Assembly: GCF_014201615.1 (NCBI RefSeq)
Contig: NZ_JACHEU010000001.1
Span: 763,631-827,630 of the forward strand
Reading direction: 5' to 3'
Source of the DNA: Aquamicrobium lusatiense
Lineage (GTDB): Bacteria > Pseudomonadota > Alphaproteobacteria > Rhizobiales > Rhizobiaceae
Length of the DNA: 64,000 bases
Notes under the pieces: generated by a model
Told to the model about the DNA's origin: nothing
What the model saw: only the letters and a program-made list of their open reading frames with translations
The model's database searches: none
In this document: positions 55,256 through 64,000 of the stretch, in pieces
How the letters are laid out: each line of letters opens with the position of its first letter
Position numbering within the stretch: position 1 is the first letter of the stretch
Program-made: the position numbers and the translations under genes

Positions 55256-58051
55256 CTATTCCGCCGCCGAGCGGGCTTTGTAAAGCTCGGTGAGCCCGTT
55301 TCCCTTCAGCACCTCGACCAGCCGCTTGCTGATTGCCGCGATGCGCGCCGGGTTTTCCACCTTCTGCCCGGTCAGGTCGGTGACATAGAAAGTGTCGATC
55401 ACCTTCTCGCCGAAGGTGGTGATATGGGCCGATGCGATGTCGAGCGAAAGGTCGGACAGGGCACCGGTGATTTCCGACAGCAGGCCGGGCCGGTCGAGGC
55501 CCTTCACCTCGATCACCGAAAACCGGTGCGACAGCGTGTTGCGGATTTCGGCGCGCGGCGTGATGCGGAAGGCCTTGGCGCTGCGTTTGGCCTTGCTGCG
55601 CTTTGCGATCACCTCCGGCAGCCAGCTGCGCCCCGACAGCACATCCTCGATCAGCTTGCCGACGCGTTCGGCGCGGCGGCGCTCATCCTCGTCCAGCTCG
55701 AACTCGCGGCTGATCAATATGGTGTCGAGCGCGCGCCCGTCGGCTGTGGTGAAGATCTGGGCATCGACGATGTTGGCGCCGGCGGCGGCGCATGCGCCCG
55801 CGATCACCGAAAGCAGGCGGGGATGGTCCTGCGCCAGCACTGTGATTTCGGTCACGGCCTCGAATTCATGGGTGCGCACCATGGTGTCGAGCTTGCGGCC
55901 GGCGGCATCGGCCTCGCGCACGAATTTCGCATGGCGAAGCTGATCGGCCAGAGCAACGGTAAGCAGGTAGTTCGGATAAAGAAGGCCGACATAGGCAACC
56001 TTCTCGTCCTCGGTCCAACCGTCCAGCGCCTTGATCAGCTCGGCGCGTGCGTCGGCCGTGCGCTGTGAGCGCGACATTTCCGAGAATCCGCCGGTAAGCA
56101 GCAGTTCCGTCTCGTAATAGAGGGTGCGAAGAAGCTGTCCCTTCCAGCCGTTCCAGACGCCGGGACCCACCCCGCGAATGTCGCAGACGGTCAGGATAAG
56201 AAGCAGCTTCAGCCGTTCCACCGACTGCACGATGGTGGCGAAATCCTCGATCGTCTTGCGGTCGTTGAGGTCGCGCGTCTGGGCGGTCATCGACATCAGC
56301 AGGTGGTGCTCCACCAGCCAGGCGACGGTTTCGGTGTCGCTTTTCGACAGGCCCATATGCGGGCATATGCGCCGTGCGATGCGCGCGCCGGCCGTCGAGT
56401 GATCCTCCGGGCGACCCTTGGCGATGTCGTGCAGGAGCACCGTTACATAAAGCGCGTCGCGGTGCTTTGCCAGTTCGGGCATGAGCGAATGCGACAGCGG
56501 ATGCGCCTTTTCGCCAGCGCCGCTTTCGATCTGCGCCAGAATGCCGACGCAGCGGATCAGATGCTCGTCCACCGTATAGTGGTGGTACATGTTGAACTGC
56601 ATCATGGCGACGATCTTGCCGAAATCGGGGATCAGTCGCCCGAGAAGCCCGGCCTCGTTCATGCGCCTGAGATTGAGCTCGGCATGCCGGTCCGAGGTGA
56701 GGATGTCGAGAAACAGCCGGTTGGCTTCATGGTTGCGGCGGAGCGTCTTGTCGACCAGCCGCAGCGAGCGCGTCACCAGTTTCAGCGCATCCGGGTGGAA
56801 TTCCAGCCCGTGGCGGTCGGCAAACCAGAACAGGCGCAGCAGATTGACCGGATCGCGCTCGAACACCTTGTCGTCGGCCACGTTGAGGCGGTGGTTGTCG
56901 ACCACGAAATCGCTGGTGCCGGCCAGTTTGCGCCGTCGGCGCGTGAAGCCGGTGAGCATGCCGGCCATGCCGGGAACCTGCTTGGCCTGCTCCTCCTCCA
57001 GTCCGGCGCAGAAAATGCGGGTGAGGTTTCCGACATCCTTGGCGATGAGGAAATAGTGCTTCATGAAGCGCTCGACAGCCGACAGGCCGGGATGGCTGGT
57101 GTAGCCGAGGCGCTCGGCGATATCGCGCTGAATGTCGAAATGCAGGCGCTCCTCCGCCTTGCCGGTGAGGAAATGCATGTGGCAGCGCACCGCCCACAGG
57201 AAATCCTCCGACTTGAGGAACTGCCGGTACTCGCCCTGCGTGAACACGCCCTTGCCCACCAGCTCGCCGCCGCTGCGCACCCGGTAGTAATATTTGCCGA
57301 TCCAGAACAGCGTGTGCAGGTCGCGCAGGCCGCCCTTGCCGTCCTTGACGTTGGGCTCGACCAGATAGCGGCTTTCGCCGGACTTGGCGTGGCGCACGTC
57401 GCGCTCGGCCAGCTTGGCCTGCGCGAACTCGGCGCCGGTGGTGGCCACCACCTCGCGGTCGAACCGCTCCACCATCTCGCGGCTCAGCGCCTCGTCGCCG
57501 CACAGGAACCGGCTTTCCAGAAGCGCGGTGCGGATCGTCATGTCGGACAGGGAGAGGCGGACGCACTCATCGATGTTGCGTGTGGCGTGGCCGACCTTCA
57601 GCCGCATGTCCCACAGCATGTAGAGCATATACTCGGCGATCTGCTCGCTCCACGGCGTCTGCTTGTAGGGCAGCAGGAACAACAGGTCGATGTCGGAGCC
57701 GGGCGCCAGGGTTCCGCGCCCGTAGCCGCCCACCGCCACAACCGCCATGCGCTCGGCCGTCGAGGGATTGTCGGCCGGGTAGACGCGGCTCGCGGTGAAA
57801 TCGTAGAGCGCCCGCACGATCTCGTCCATGACATGGGACAGCCGTTCTGCGCACGCGGTGCCGCTGCCGTCCTGGCGCAGCATCTCCTCGGCGATGCGCA
57901 GACCTTCCTGTCGTTGCTGCTTGAGCAGGGCAAGCACCGCATTGCGGGTGTCGGAGGAATTCGCCGTGCCCTTGCCGGCCAGCGCCGACAGCTGGCTGCG
58001 CAATGCCGCGCCATCTATGAGTTCGTCCAGCCTGAGCGCGATCTTTGCCAT
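55256..58051 (-). CDS. glnD: bifunctional uridylyltransferase / uridylyl-removing enzyme
   Basis: GlnD of 931 residues, the nitrogen sensor that uridylylates and deuridylylates PII in response to glutamine. Nucleotidyltransferase motif [20 protein letters not shown] (about 107-126), HD domain [14 protein letters not shown] (about 540), and two C-terminal ACT domains opening near 733 ([15 protein letters not shown]) and 843 ([17 protein letters not shown]), which bind glutamine. It is divergent from the copper ATPase. Confidence 0.97.
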   Translation of the reverse strand: MAKIALRLDELIDGAALRSQLSALAGKGTANSSDTRNAVLALLKQQRQEGLRIAEEMLRQDGSGTACAERLSHVMDEIVRALYDFTASRVYPADNPSTAERMAVVAVGGYGRGTLAPGSDIDLLFLLPYKQTPWSEQIAEYMLYMLWDMRLKVGHATRNIDECVRLSLSDMTIRTALLESRFLCGDEALSREMVERFDREVVATTGAEFAQAKLAERDVRHAKSGESRYLVEPNVKDGKGGLRDLHTLFWIGKYYYRVRSGGELVGKGVFTQGEYRQFLKSEDFLWAVRCHMHFLTGKAEERLHFDIQRDIAERLGYTSHPGLSAVERFMKHYFLIAKDVGNLTRIFCAGLEEEQAKQVPGMAGMLTGFTRRRRKLAGTSDFVVDNHRLNVADDKVFERDPVNLLRLFWFADRHGLEFHPDALKLVTRSLRLVDKTLRRNHEANRLFLDILTSDRHAELNLRRMNEAGLLGRLIPDFGKIVAMMQFNMYHHYTVDEHLIRCVGILAQIESGAGEKAHPLSHSLMPELAKHRDALYVTVLLHDIAKGRPEDHSTAGARIARRICPHMGLSKSDTETVAWLVEHHLLMSMTAQTRDLNDRKTIEDFATIVQSVERLKLLLILTVCDIRGVGPGVWNGWKGQLLRTLYYETELLLTGGFSEMSRSQRTADARAELIKALDGWTEDEKVAYVGLLYPNYLLTVALADQLRHAKFVREADAAGRKLDTMVRTHEFEAVTEITVLAQDHPRLLSVIAGACAAAGANIVDAQIFTTADGRALDTILISREFELDEDERRRAERVGKLIEDVLSGRSWLPEVIAKRSKAKRSAKAFRITPRAEIRNTLSHRFSVIEVKGLDRPGLLSEITGALSDLSLDIASAHITTFGEKVIDTFYVTDLTGQKVENPARIAAISKRLVEVLKGNGLTELYKARSAAE

Positions 58052-58154
58052 GCGTGCCGGCTATCCTTCAGCTTAGGGAGAAGCGTCCTATATCCTGTTT
58101 TATGCTGCAACGGTATGGTTTTGCCTGCAAGGTTCCGGCATCGGCACATAGCTC

Positions 58155-58185
58155 TTGACCTTCCAGTCACTGGAAGCCCTATCTC
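58155..58185 (+). promoter_or_regulatory. HmrR/CueR-type promoter of the copper ATPase
   Basis: TTGACC (58155-58160) and TATCTC (58180-58185) are separated by 19 bases, the overlong spacer of MerR-type promoters. The dyad CTTCCAG-TCA-CTGGAAG (58160-58176) is the copper-regulator box. Start about 28 bases before the ATG. Confidence 0.88.
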
Positions 58186-58212
58186 AGGCCAAAGCAGTTG
58201 AAAGAGGCGGTC

Positions 58213-60747
58213 ATGGCACATTCCGACCACACGCATAATCACAGCCACAATCATGGCGATCACGTCCATAAGAAGGGCGGCTCCTGCTGCTCGGGATCCG
58301 CACCGGCGCAGACGCAAACGCTCGTGCGCGATCCTGTCTGCGGCATGACGGTCGACCCTCAGGCGGGCAAGCCCAGCCATGAACATGCAGGCCATACTTA
58401 TCATTTCTGCTGTGAAGGCTGCCGCACCAAATTCGCCGCCGATCCCGAAAGCTACCTGACCGCGAAAGACCCCGTCTGCGGCATGAATGTGGACCGCGCC
58501 AGCGCCCGCCATTTCCTGCGCCATCAGGGCGGGAAATACTATTTCTGCTCGGCGCGCTGCCTGGAGAAATTCGAGGCGGAGCCCGAAAAATATCTAGGCG
58601 ATCGCCCGGCGCCAGAGCCGATGCCGCAAGGCACCAAATACACCTGTCCGATGGACCCCGAGATCATCCGCGACGAGCCCGGCGATTGCCCGATCTGCGG
58701 CATGGCGCTGGAGCCCATGGGCGTGCCGACCGGCAACGAGGGCCCCAATCCGGAGCTCATCGATTTCACGCGGCGTTTCTGGGTCAGCCTGTCGCTGGCC
58801 ATTCCGCTGATGATCATCTCGATGGGGCCGATGGTCGGCCTTCCGGTGCGCGACTGGCTGGGCGAGAGGGTCGCCGTGTGGGCAGAGTTCGCGCTGGCGA
58901 CACCGGTCGTCCTGTGGGCGGCCTATCCTTTCTTCAAGCGCGGCTGGGCGTCCATTCGCAACCGAAGCCCCAACATGTGGACGCTGATCTCGATCGGCGT
59001 TTCGGCTGCCTATCTCTACAGCGTCGTGGCCATGCTGTTCCCGGATCTGTTCCCGCATGAGGTGCGCGGCCACGGCGATTCGGTGCCGGTCTATTTCGAG
59101 GCATCCGCCGTCATTATCGCGCTGGTCTTCCTCGGGCAGGTTCTGGAACTGAAGGCCCGCGAGAAGACCGGTTCGGCCATTCGCGCCCTGCTCGATCTGG
59201 CGCCCAAGACGGCAAGGCGGGTGGACGCCGACGGTTCTGAACACGACGTGCCGCTTGCAGAGGTGAAGGCCGGCGAGCGCCTGCGCATCCGTCCGGGCGA
59301 ATCGGTGCCGGTCGACGGCATCGTCGAGCAGGGCCGCTCAACCATCGACGAATCGATGATCACCGGCGAGCCGATCCCCGTCGAGAAAGGCGAGGGCGAC
59401 GGTCTCATCGGCGGCACGCTGAACCGCAACGGCACGCTGGTCATGCGCGCCGAGAAGGTGGGGTCGGAGACGACGCTGTCGCGCATCGTGGAACTGGTCG
59501 CGAAGGCGCAGCGCAGCCGCGCGCCGATCCAGAGCCTCGCCGACCGCGTGTCCGGCTGGTTCGTGCCGACGGTGGTTCTGATCGCCATTCTGGCCTTCGC
59601 AGCATGGATGGTGTTCGGCCCCGAGCCGCGCCTCGTCTACGCCATCGTCTCGGCGGTGTCGGTCCTCATCATCGCCTGCCCCTGCGCGCTCGGTCTGGCG
59701 ACGCCGATGTCGATCATGACCGCCACGGGGCGCGGCGCGCAGGCCGGCGTGCTGATCCGCGAGGCGGCGGCACTTGAGCGGCTGGCGGAAGTCGACACGC
59801 TGATCGTCGACAAGACCGGCACCCTTACCGAAGGCAGGCCGGAACTGAGCGACGTGCGTGCCGAACAGGGCTTCGAGGAAAACGAGGTGCTGGCGCTGGC
59901 GGCTTCCATCGAGCAGGGATCCGAACACCCGCTGGCCGAGGCCATCGTCGCCGGGGCAAAGGCGCGCGGTCTGGCCATTCCGGCTGCCGGCGATTTCGAG
60001 GCGGTCAACGGCAAGGGCGTTTCCGGCACGGTCGGCGGGCGCAGACTGGTGCTCGGCAACGCGCTGTTCATGCAGGAGCATGGCATCGACGCGGCCCTGA
60101 CCTCGCAGCACGCCGATGCGCTGCGCGAAAACGGCCGCTCGGCCATCCTCGTCGCCGTGGACGGCAAGCCGGCCGGCGTGGTTGCGGTCTCCGACCCGAT
60201 CAAGCCGACCGCCGCCGAGGCGCTGCGCGAACTGACCCGTTCCGGCATGCGTATCGTCATGGCGACGGGCGACAATGAGCGCACGGCAAAGGCGATCGCC
60301 GCAAAGCTCGGCATCTCCGAGATCCGCGCCGGCATGCTGCCGCAGGCCAAGGCCGATCTGGTCGCGGAGCTGAAGGGCAGGGGCGCAGTCGTGGTCATGG
60401 CCGGCGACGGCATCAACGATGCGCCGGCGCTTGCCGCCGCCGATGTCGGCATCGCCATGGGCACCGGCGCCGACGTAGCGCTTGAAAGCGCCGGCATCAC
60501 GCTGGTCAAGGGCGACCTCACCGGCATCGTGCGGGCGCGCCATCTGGCTGAGAAGACGCTCTCCAACATCAGGCAGAACCTGTTCTTCGCCTTCCTCTAC
60601 AACGCGCTTGGCGTTCCGGTGGCGGCCGGCGTGCTTTATCCGGTCACCGGCACGCTGCTGTCGCCGATGCTGGCCGCAGCCGCCATGAGCCTGTCATCGG
60701 TCTCGGTGATCGCCAATGCGCTGAGATTGCGCACCGTCAGGCTCTGA
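58213..60747 (+). CDS. copA: copper-translocating P-type ATPase with YHS domains
   Basis: P1B-type ATPase of 844 residues exporting Cu(I). The N-terminus has no HMA domain. Instead there is a His-rich stretch (HTHNHSHNHGDHVH), a CC pair, two tandem YHS domains (DPVCGMTVDPQAG ... FCCEGCRTKF; DPVCGMNVDRASA ... FCSARCLEKF) and a heavy-metal-binding domain (YTCPMDPEIIRDEPGDCPIC). The pump core has ACPCALGLATP (about 490), the phosphorylation site DKTGTLTEG (about 533) and GDGINDAPAL. ATG 58213 has AAAGAGGCGG upstream. Induction by HmrR is expected from the promoter. Confidence 0.95.
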   Translation: MAHSDHTHNHSHNHGDHVHKKGGSCCSGSAPAQTQTLVRDPVCGMTVDPQAGKPSHEHAGHTYHFCCEGCRTKFAADPESYLTAKDPVCGMNVDRASARHFLRHQGGKYYFCSARCLEKFEAEPEKYLGDRPAPEPMPQGTKYTCPMDPEIIRDEPGDCPICGMALEPMGVPTGNEGPNPELIDFTRRFWVSLSLAIPLMIISMGPMVGLPVRDWLGERVAVWAEFALATPVVLWAAYPFFKRGWASIRNRSPNMWTLISIGVSAAYLYSVVAMLFPDLFPHEVRGHGDSVPVYFEASAVIIALVFLGQVLELKAREKTGSAIRALLDLAPKTARRVDADGSEHDVPLAEVKAGERLRIRPGESVPVDGIVEQGRSTIDESMITGEPIPVEKGEGDGLIGGTLNRNGTLVMRAEKVGSETTLSRIVELVAKAQRSRAPIQSLADRVSGWFVPTVVLIAILAFAAWMVFGPEPRLVYAIVSAVSVLIIACPCALGLATPMSIMTATGRGAQAGVLIREAAALERLAEVDTLIVDKTGTLTEGRPELSDVRAEQGFEENEVLALAASIEQGSEHPLAEAIVAGAKARGLAIPAAGDFEAVNGKGVSGTVGGRRLVLGNALFMQEHGIDAALTSQHADALRENGRSAILVAVDGKPAGVVAVSDPIKPTAAEALRELTRSGMRIVMATGDNERTAKAIAAKLGISEIRAGMLPQAKADLVAELKGRGAVVVMAGDGINDAPALAAADVGIAMGTGADVALESAGITLVKGDLTGIVRARHLAEKTLSNIRQNLFFAFLYNALGVPVAAGVLYPVTGTLLSPMLAAAAMSLSSVSVIANALRLRTVRL

Positions 60748-60780
60748 TCGGGCTCCGCTTATGCGAGATGCCTCTGGAAG

Positions 60781-60808
60781 GGGCGCGGCTTCGGCTGCGC
60801 CCTCTTTT
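60781..60808 (+). terminator. terminator of the copper ATPase gene
   Basis: A 9-bp stem (gggcgcggc / gctgcgccc, one wobble pair) closes a TTCG tetraloop and is followed by TCTTTT. Confidence 0.8.
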
Positions 60809-60831
60809 CGTCATAGGCCCTTTTGTGTCTG

Positions 60832-61623
60832 TCAGGAGATGGTAACGCCGAGTTCCTTCAGCCGTTTGACGGCCGTTGACGGCAGGGGCGGCGCATTCGG
60901 TGCTGTGGCGGCCTCGATGAGCAGTTCATCGCAGGCCGCTTCCGTTTCGGTAATCAGGCGGCGCATGAATTCGTCCCGGTCGAGCCCCGGCGGAATGGGC
61001 TTGAGGAAACGCGCCTTGATGGTTCCGGGATAGCGCAGGAACTTGCGGCGCGGCCAGTAGAGCCCGGCCACATGGGCGACGGGCACGACCGGAACGCCAA
61101 GCTGGGTGTAGAGCTCGACGATGCCCCATTTGTAGTTTGGCACGTCGCCCGGCGCGCGCCTTGTGCCTTCGGGATAGATGATGAGCTGGCGCGGATTGCG
61201 CTCCATCTCGGCTCTTGTCGCCGCCGACACCGCCTTCAGCGCCTTGGCGCGGCTGCCGCGGTTGACCGGGATCATACGCATCTTGAGAAGATACCAGCCG
61301 AAGAAGGGAATCCACATCAGCTCGCGCTTGAGGATGTAGATCGGGTCTTTCAGATAGGGAAAGAACGCGATCGTATCCCAGAAAGACTGGTGCTTGGGGG
61401 CGAGAATGAAGGACCCTTCCGGCAGGTTTTCCTGTCCGGTGATCTCGCTGCGCGTGTGCGCGATCTTTTCGTAGAGCCACATGCTCGAGCGCGACCAGAA
61501 CCTCGGCACCAGCCAGGCTCTGTGTCGCGGTGCCAGAAAATAGAACGGCGCCCAGAAGAACATCTGGAAGATCAGGCTGGCATAGAAGGCGGCATTGAAA
61601 GCCAGCGAGCGAAGTTGAAGCAT
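60832..61623 (-). CDS. plsC: 1-acyl-sn-glycerol-3-phosphate acyltransferase
   Basis: PlsC-type acyltransferase of 263 residues making phosphatidic acid at the inner membrane. An N-terminal hydrophobic helix (AFYASLIFQMFFWAPFYFL) anchors it. The HX4D motif is KHQSFWDT and the substrate motif IIYPEGTRRAPG. ATG 61621-61623 is preferred to an earlier frame. It follows the YdcF-type gene after 141 bases. Confidence 0.93.
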   Translation of the reverse strand: MLQLRSLAFNAAFYASLIFQMFFWAPFYFLAPRHRAWLVPRFWSRSSMWLYEKIAHTRSEITGQENLPEGSFILAPKHQSFWDTIAFFPYLKDPIYILKRELMWIPFFGWYLLKMRMIPVNRGSRAKALKAVSAATRAEMERNPRQLIIYPEGTRRAPGDVPNYKWGIVELYTQLGVPVVPVAHVAGLYWPRRKFLRYPGTIKARFLKPIPPGLDRDEFMRRLITETEAACDELLIEAATAPNAPPLPSTAVKRLKELGVTIS

Positions 61624-61764
61624 AGGCGGAGCAAGCCCGTAATCTGAGCAGTTCGGGAAAGGCAAGATGGTGCCCTCGCGCCCGCACCTGCATGAATGCG
61701 CGGAAACAGGCGCCTTCGTTACACCAGCTGCGCAGAAAAAGGAAACAGCCAGCAGGGGCTCAGG

Positions 61765-62475
61765 TCATTCCTTCAGGGAAGCATCCGCCAGCGACAAGCC
61801 GCCATGCTGCAGCCGCAATGGCAGCACGCTGCGCACCAGCGCGACCAGATACTTGTTGTATTCGGTGAACAGCACCCTGAGCGCCTGTGGCTTCACCAGC
61901 CAGCGGCCATCATCGAGCTTGGAATTCACGACCGGATAAGGCTCCAGCCGCGCGTCGCGCAGCAGGCGCCCCATTTCCAGAAGGCTGCGCGGCATATGGT
62001 AGTTGTTGGTGACGATGATGATGCTGCCATAGCCATGCTCCTCGACCCATTTGGCGCTTTCCTCGGCATTGCCGATGGTATCAAGCGCGGCGCGGTCGAT
62101 GTCGACGCAGCAGTCGAACAGGGCGCTGTCGCCACCCATGGCAATCTGAAGCTGCTTGCGGCTCGCGGCAGGGTGAACCCCGCTGATCAGCAGCCGCTCC
62201 CCCTTGCCGGATGCGAGCAGCCCCATCGCCGCATCGAGGCGTGCCTGGCCACCGGTGAGAACGATGATGGCGTCGGCGGCCTGCGGGTCGGCCGGCGTGC
62301 TGAGGCGGCTGACATGGCCTGAAAACCAGCCAAAGCCGGCCAGAAAACAGGTCGCGAAACCAAGCATGAGTATGGCCGCAATGCGCACGGCATGGCGCAC
62401 GCGACCCCGCGCGCGCCTCCCTATGCGCGATGCTGGCACCATATCGGCCATCACACCCAGTTCCTTCCCAATCAT
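61765..62475 (-). CDS. YdcF/SanA/ElyC-family membrane protein (DUF218)
   Basis: 236 residues with one N-terminal membrane helix (IAAILMLGFATCFLAGFGWF) and a DUF218 domain, presumably periplasmic: DAIIVLTGGQARLDAAMGLL, LLISGVHPAASRK and IIIVTNNYHMPRSLLEM. Relatives (SanA, ElyC) affect envelope integrity and peptidoglycan precursor use. It sits between ftsX and plsC, which fits an envelope role. The start may also be the ATG at 62449-62451. Confidence 0.87.
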   Translation of the reverse strand: MIGKELGVMADMVPASRIGRRARGRVRHAVRIAAILMLGFATCFLAGFGWFSGHVSRLSTPADPQAADAIIVLTGGQARLDAAMGLLASGKGERLLISGVHPAASRKQLQIAMGGDSALFDCCVDIDRAALDTIGNAEESAKWVEEHGYGSIIIVTNNYHMPRSLLEMGRLLRDARLEPYPVVNSKLDDGRWLVKPQALRVLFTEYNKYLVALVRSVLPLRLQHGGLSLADASLKE

Positions 62476-62561
62476 GCGTGTATGGTAAACCGTGATTCGC
62501 GCGCTTTGGCGGAGCCACCGTCACACATTGCATTACCGATTATTTCGGTTTGTGATCTTTC

Positions 62562-63554
62562 TCAGCCGCCATCCGTCTGCCCTCCTTCGAGGTCGCTGAG
62601 ATAGGCGACCACCGTGGCGTGAGAGGTGGCTGCCGTAAGCGCGCCGATGATGATGACCATCATCAGAACGCCCAGATAGCCGGCAGAGCCGATAGCGAAA
62701 TTGCCGAACAGGGCGGCGGCCTGATCGCCCTGCGGCGTGGCCATGTTGCGCGAAGACCACCATGAGAACAGGATGAAGACGACGATGGCCGCGACCCCGC
62801 CGGCCGCAGCGCCCTTCATGCCGGTGAACAGGAAGCGGGTGCGGAACTGGCGCGCGATGAACTGCGCCTCGGCGCCGACGAAGTGCAGAACCTCGATGAT
62901 GTGACCGTTGCCGGCCATGGCGCCGCGTGTGGCGAACACAACGGTCATTACCGTTGCCGACAGCATCAGGCCCAGCACGGCAATGCCGATGGTTACCGTC
63001 GTATGGGCCATTGCGACGAGCCGGTCGACCCATGTGCGGTGATCGTCCAGCGTGGCGCTGGGCACGGCGGTTGTGATGGCCTCGCGCATGTCCTTGAAAT
63101 CGGGCGGGCTGTCCTCGTTGATGGTGACGATGATGAGGCGCGGCACCGGAAGCTGCCCGATGTCGAAGCCCGACCCCAGCCATGGCTCCAGCAGGCGCAT
63201 GGTGGCGGCACTGTCGATAATGCGCGTGCCTTTCACGCCGTCGAATTCGGCGGCGAGGCCGGCGGCGGTGGCAAGTGCGATCTCCATGTCGAGGCCCTCG
63301 GTGGGCTTGATCTGGATCGTCGCCTCACGCGAGATCTGGTTTTCCCACACCGATGCCGTATCGCGCACCAGCGTGACCGCACCGAAGGTGACGCAGGACA
63401 GGAAAGTCATGATGGCGATGACCACGACGAGCGCCCGGCCGGCAATGTTCTGCGCCGGTACGATGGGCGCGGTCTTGCGCGGCGCGCGCTCGGGCGGCGC
63501 GGGGCGCTCGAAACCTTCTTCTTCATCCGGCCGAGGCTGAGGAGCGTCAATCAT
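62562..63554 (-). CDS. ftsX: cell division protein FtsX
   Basis: Permease-like FtsX of 330 residues. A Pro-rich cytoplasmic N-terminus (residues 1-40) is followed by the first helix (ALVVVIAIMTFLSCVTFGAV), a large periplasmic domain, and three more helices with the FtsX core (RGAMAGNGHIIEVLHFVGAE). With FtsE it controls amidase activation at the divisome. ATG 63552-63554 overlaps the ftsE stop by 8 bases. Confidence 0.93.
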   Translation of the reverse strand: MIDAPQPRPDEEEGFERPAPPERAPRKTAPIVPAQNIAGRALVVVIAIMTFLSCVTFGAVTLVRDTASVWENQISREATIQIKPTEGLDMEIALATAAGLAAEFDGVKGTRIIDSAATMRLLEPWLGSGFDIGQLPVPRLIIVTINEDSPPDFKDMREAITTAVPSATLDDHRTWVDRLVAMAHTTVTIGIAVLGLMLSATVMTVVFATRGAMAGNGHIIEVLHFVGAEAQFIARQFRTRFLFTGMKGAAAGGVAAIVVFILFSWWSSRNMATPQGDQAAALFGNFAIGSAGYLGVLMMVIIIGALTAATSHATVVAYLSDLEGGQTDGG

Positions 63555-64000
63555 AGATGTCCAGCCTTCCATTGGCGAGAATCAGGCGGCGGGCATCCAC
63601 CTGATCCATCAGCGCCAGATCATGGGTGGCGATGACCACGGCCGTGCCCAGCCGGTTCAGCTCGATGAACAGCCTGAGCAGTCGGCGGGCTAGCTGGGGG
63701 TCGACATTGCCGGTCGGCTCGTCGGCGAGCAGGATTTCGGGCTGCTCGATGAGCGCGCGCGCGATCGCCGCGCGCTGCTTCTCTCCACCCGACAGCACCG
63801 GCGGCAGCACATGCATGCGCTCGCCCAGACCCACCCATTTCAGCAGCTCGATCACATCGGTGCGGTAGCTGGCCTCCTCGCGGCCGCGCACGCGCAGCGG
63901 CAGCGCCACATTCTCATAGGTGGTCATGTGGTCGAGCAGGCGGAAGTCCTGGAACACGATGCCGATGCGGCGGCGCAGCAGCGGCAGTTCGGCGCGCGAG
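63547..64000 (-). CDS. ftsE: cell division ATP-binding protein FtsE, C-terminal part
   Basis: The last 151 residues of FtsE; the N-terminus with Walker A is beyond the right edge. Present are the Q-loop IGIVFQDFRLL, signature VLSGGEKQRAAIARAL, Walker B ILLADEPTGNVDPQ and switch His IATHDLAL. It is the ATPase partner of FtsX and drives divisome remodelling. Confidence 0.95.
   Translation of the reverse strand, partial: SRAELPLLRRRIGIVFQDFRLLDHMTTYENVALPLRVRGREEASYRTDVIELLKWVGLGERMHVLPPVLSGGEKQRAAIARALIEQPEILLADEPTGNVDPQLARRLLRLFIELNRLGTAVVIATHDLALMDQVDARRLILANGRLDIYD

Overview
The window is GC-rich chromosomal DNA from an alphaproteobacterium. Gene content and order point to Hyphomicrobiales (Rhizobiales), probably a Phyllobacteriaceae/Mesorhizobium-like organism. 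Pointers are the glnD-murJ-trpS block, zwf-pgl-edd, a DUF47 protein beside a Pit phosphate transporter, the RegB/RegA (ActS/ActR) redox pair, an MmcB-type repair protein, an HmrR-type copper regulator, and two copies of an interspersed palindrome of the kind common in rhizobial intergenic DNA. The taxonomic call is inference; there is no 16S gene here. No phage, insertion sequence, integrase or CRISPR array was seen, and the genes are densely packed with uniform codon style.

Layout. 1-6 kb: a fatty-acid beta-oxidation operon on the minus strand (FadB-like enzyme, thiolase, acyl-CoA dehydrogenase running off the left edge), divergent from a GMC-family alcohol/choline dehydrogenase. 6-9 kb: an FtsK/SpoIIIE DNA translocase with no visible membrane domain. 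9-16 kb: an amino-acid uptake and breakdown cassette (M20 amidohydrolase, ornithine-cyclodeaminase-family enzyme, ABC transporter, threonine-dehydratase-like enzyme) beside a divergent YheO/DauR-type regulator. 16-20 kb: a secreted ankyrin protein, a SIS-domain protein, tRNA-Leu(CAG), an unknown membrane protein and folD. 20-24.4 kb: zwf-pgl-edd, the entry to the Entner-Doudoroff pathway, behind a promoter with a LacI-type operator. 24.6-30.3 kb: an SDR dehydrogenase, an SH3-domain membrane protein, an amino-acid-type binding protein, Mrp/ApbC, and Pit with its DUF47 partner.

30.4-37.8 kb: a complete NAD-dependent molybdenum formate dehydrogenase locus (LysR regulator, fdsG, fdsB, a DUF4287 gene, fdsA, fdhD/fdsC, fdsD). 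37.9-42.9 kb: a TetR-controlled RND efflux operon without an outer-membrane gene. 43-49 kb: ilvD, a small lipoprotein, then an EamA transporter, free-methionine-sulfoxide reductase and RegB sensor kinase in one tightly coupled unit, followed by RegA on its own promoter. 49-52 kb: MmcB, HmrR, an L,D-transpeptidase, a NifU-domain protein and a universal stress protein. 52-58 kb: trpS, murJ and glnD. 58-64 kb: an HmrR-type promoter driving a copper P-type ATPase, then plsC, a YdcF/SanA-type protein and ftsX-ftsE running off the right edge.

Most of the window is core metabolism and envelope biology. I did not find a clearly new defence or mobile system. The more unusual items are the DUF4287 gene inside the formate dehydrogenase operon, the FtsK lacking a membrane anchor, the amino-acid cassette that resembles ectoine clusters but lacks their diagnostic genes, a copper ATPase with YHS domains in place of HMA domains, an Mrp protein without its CxxC pair, and several well-formed palindromes at promoters.
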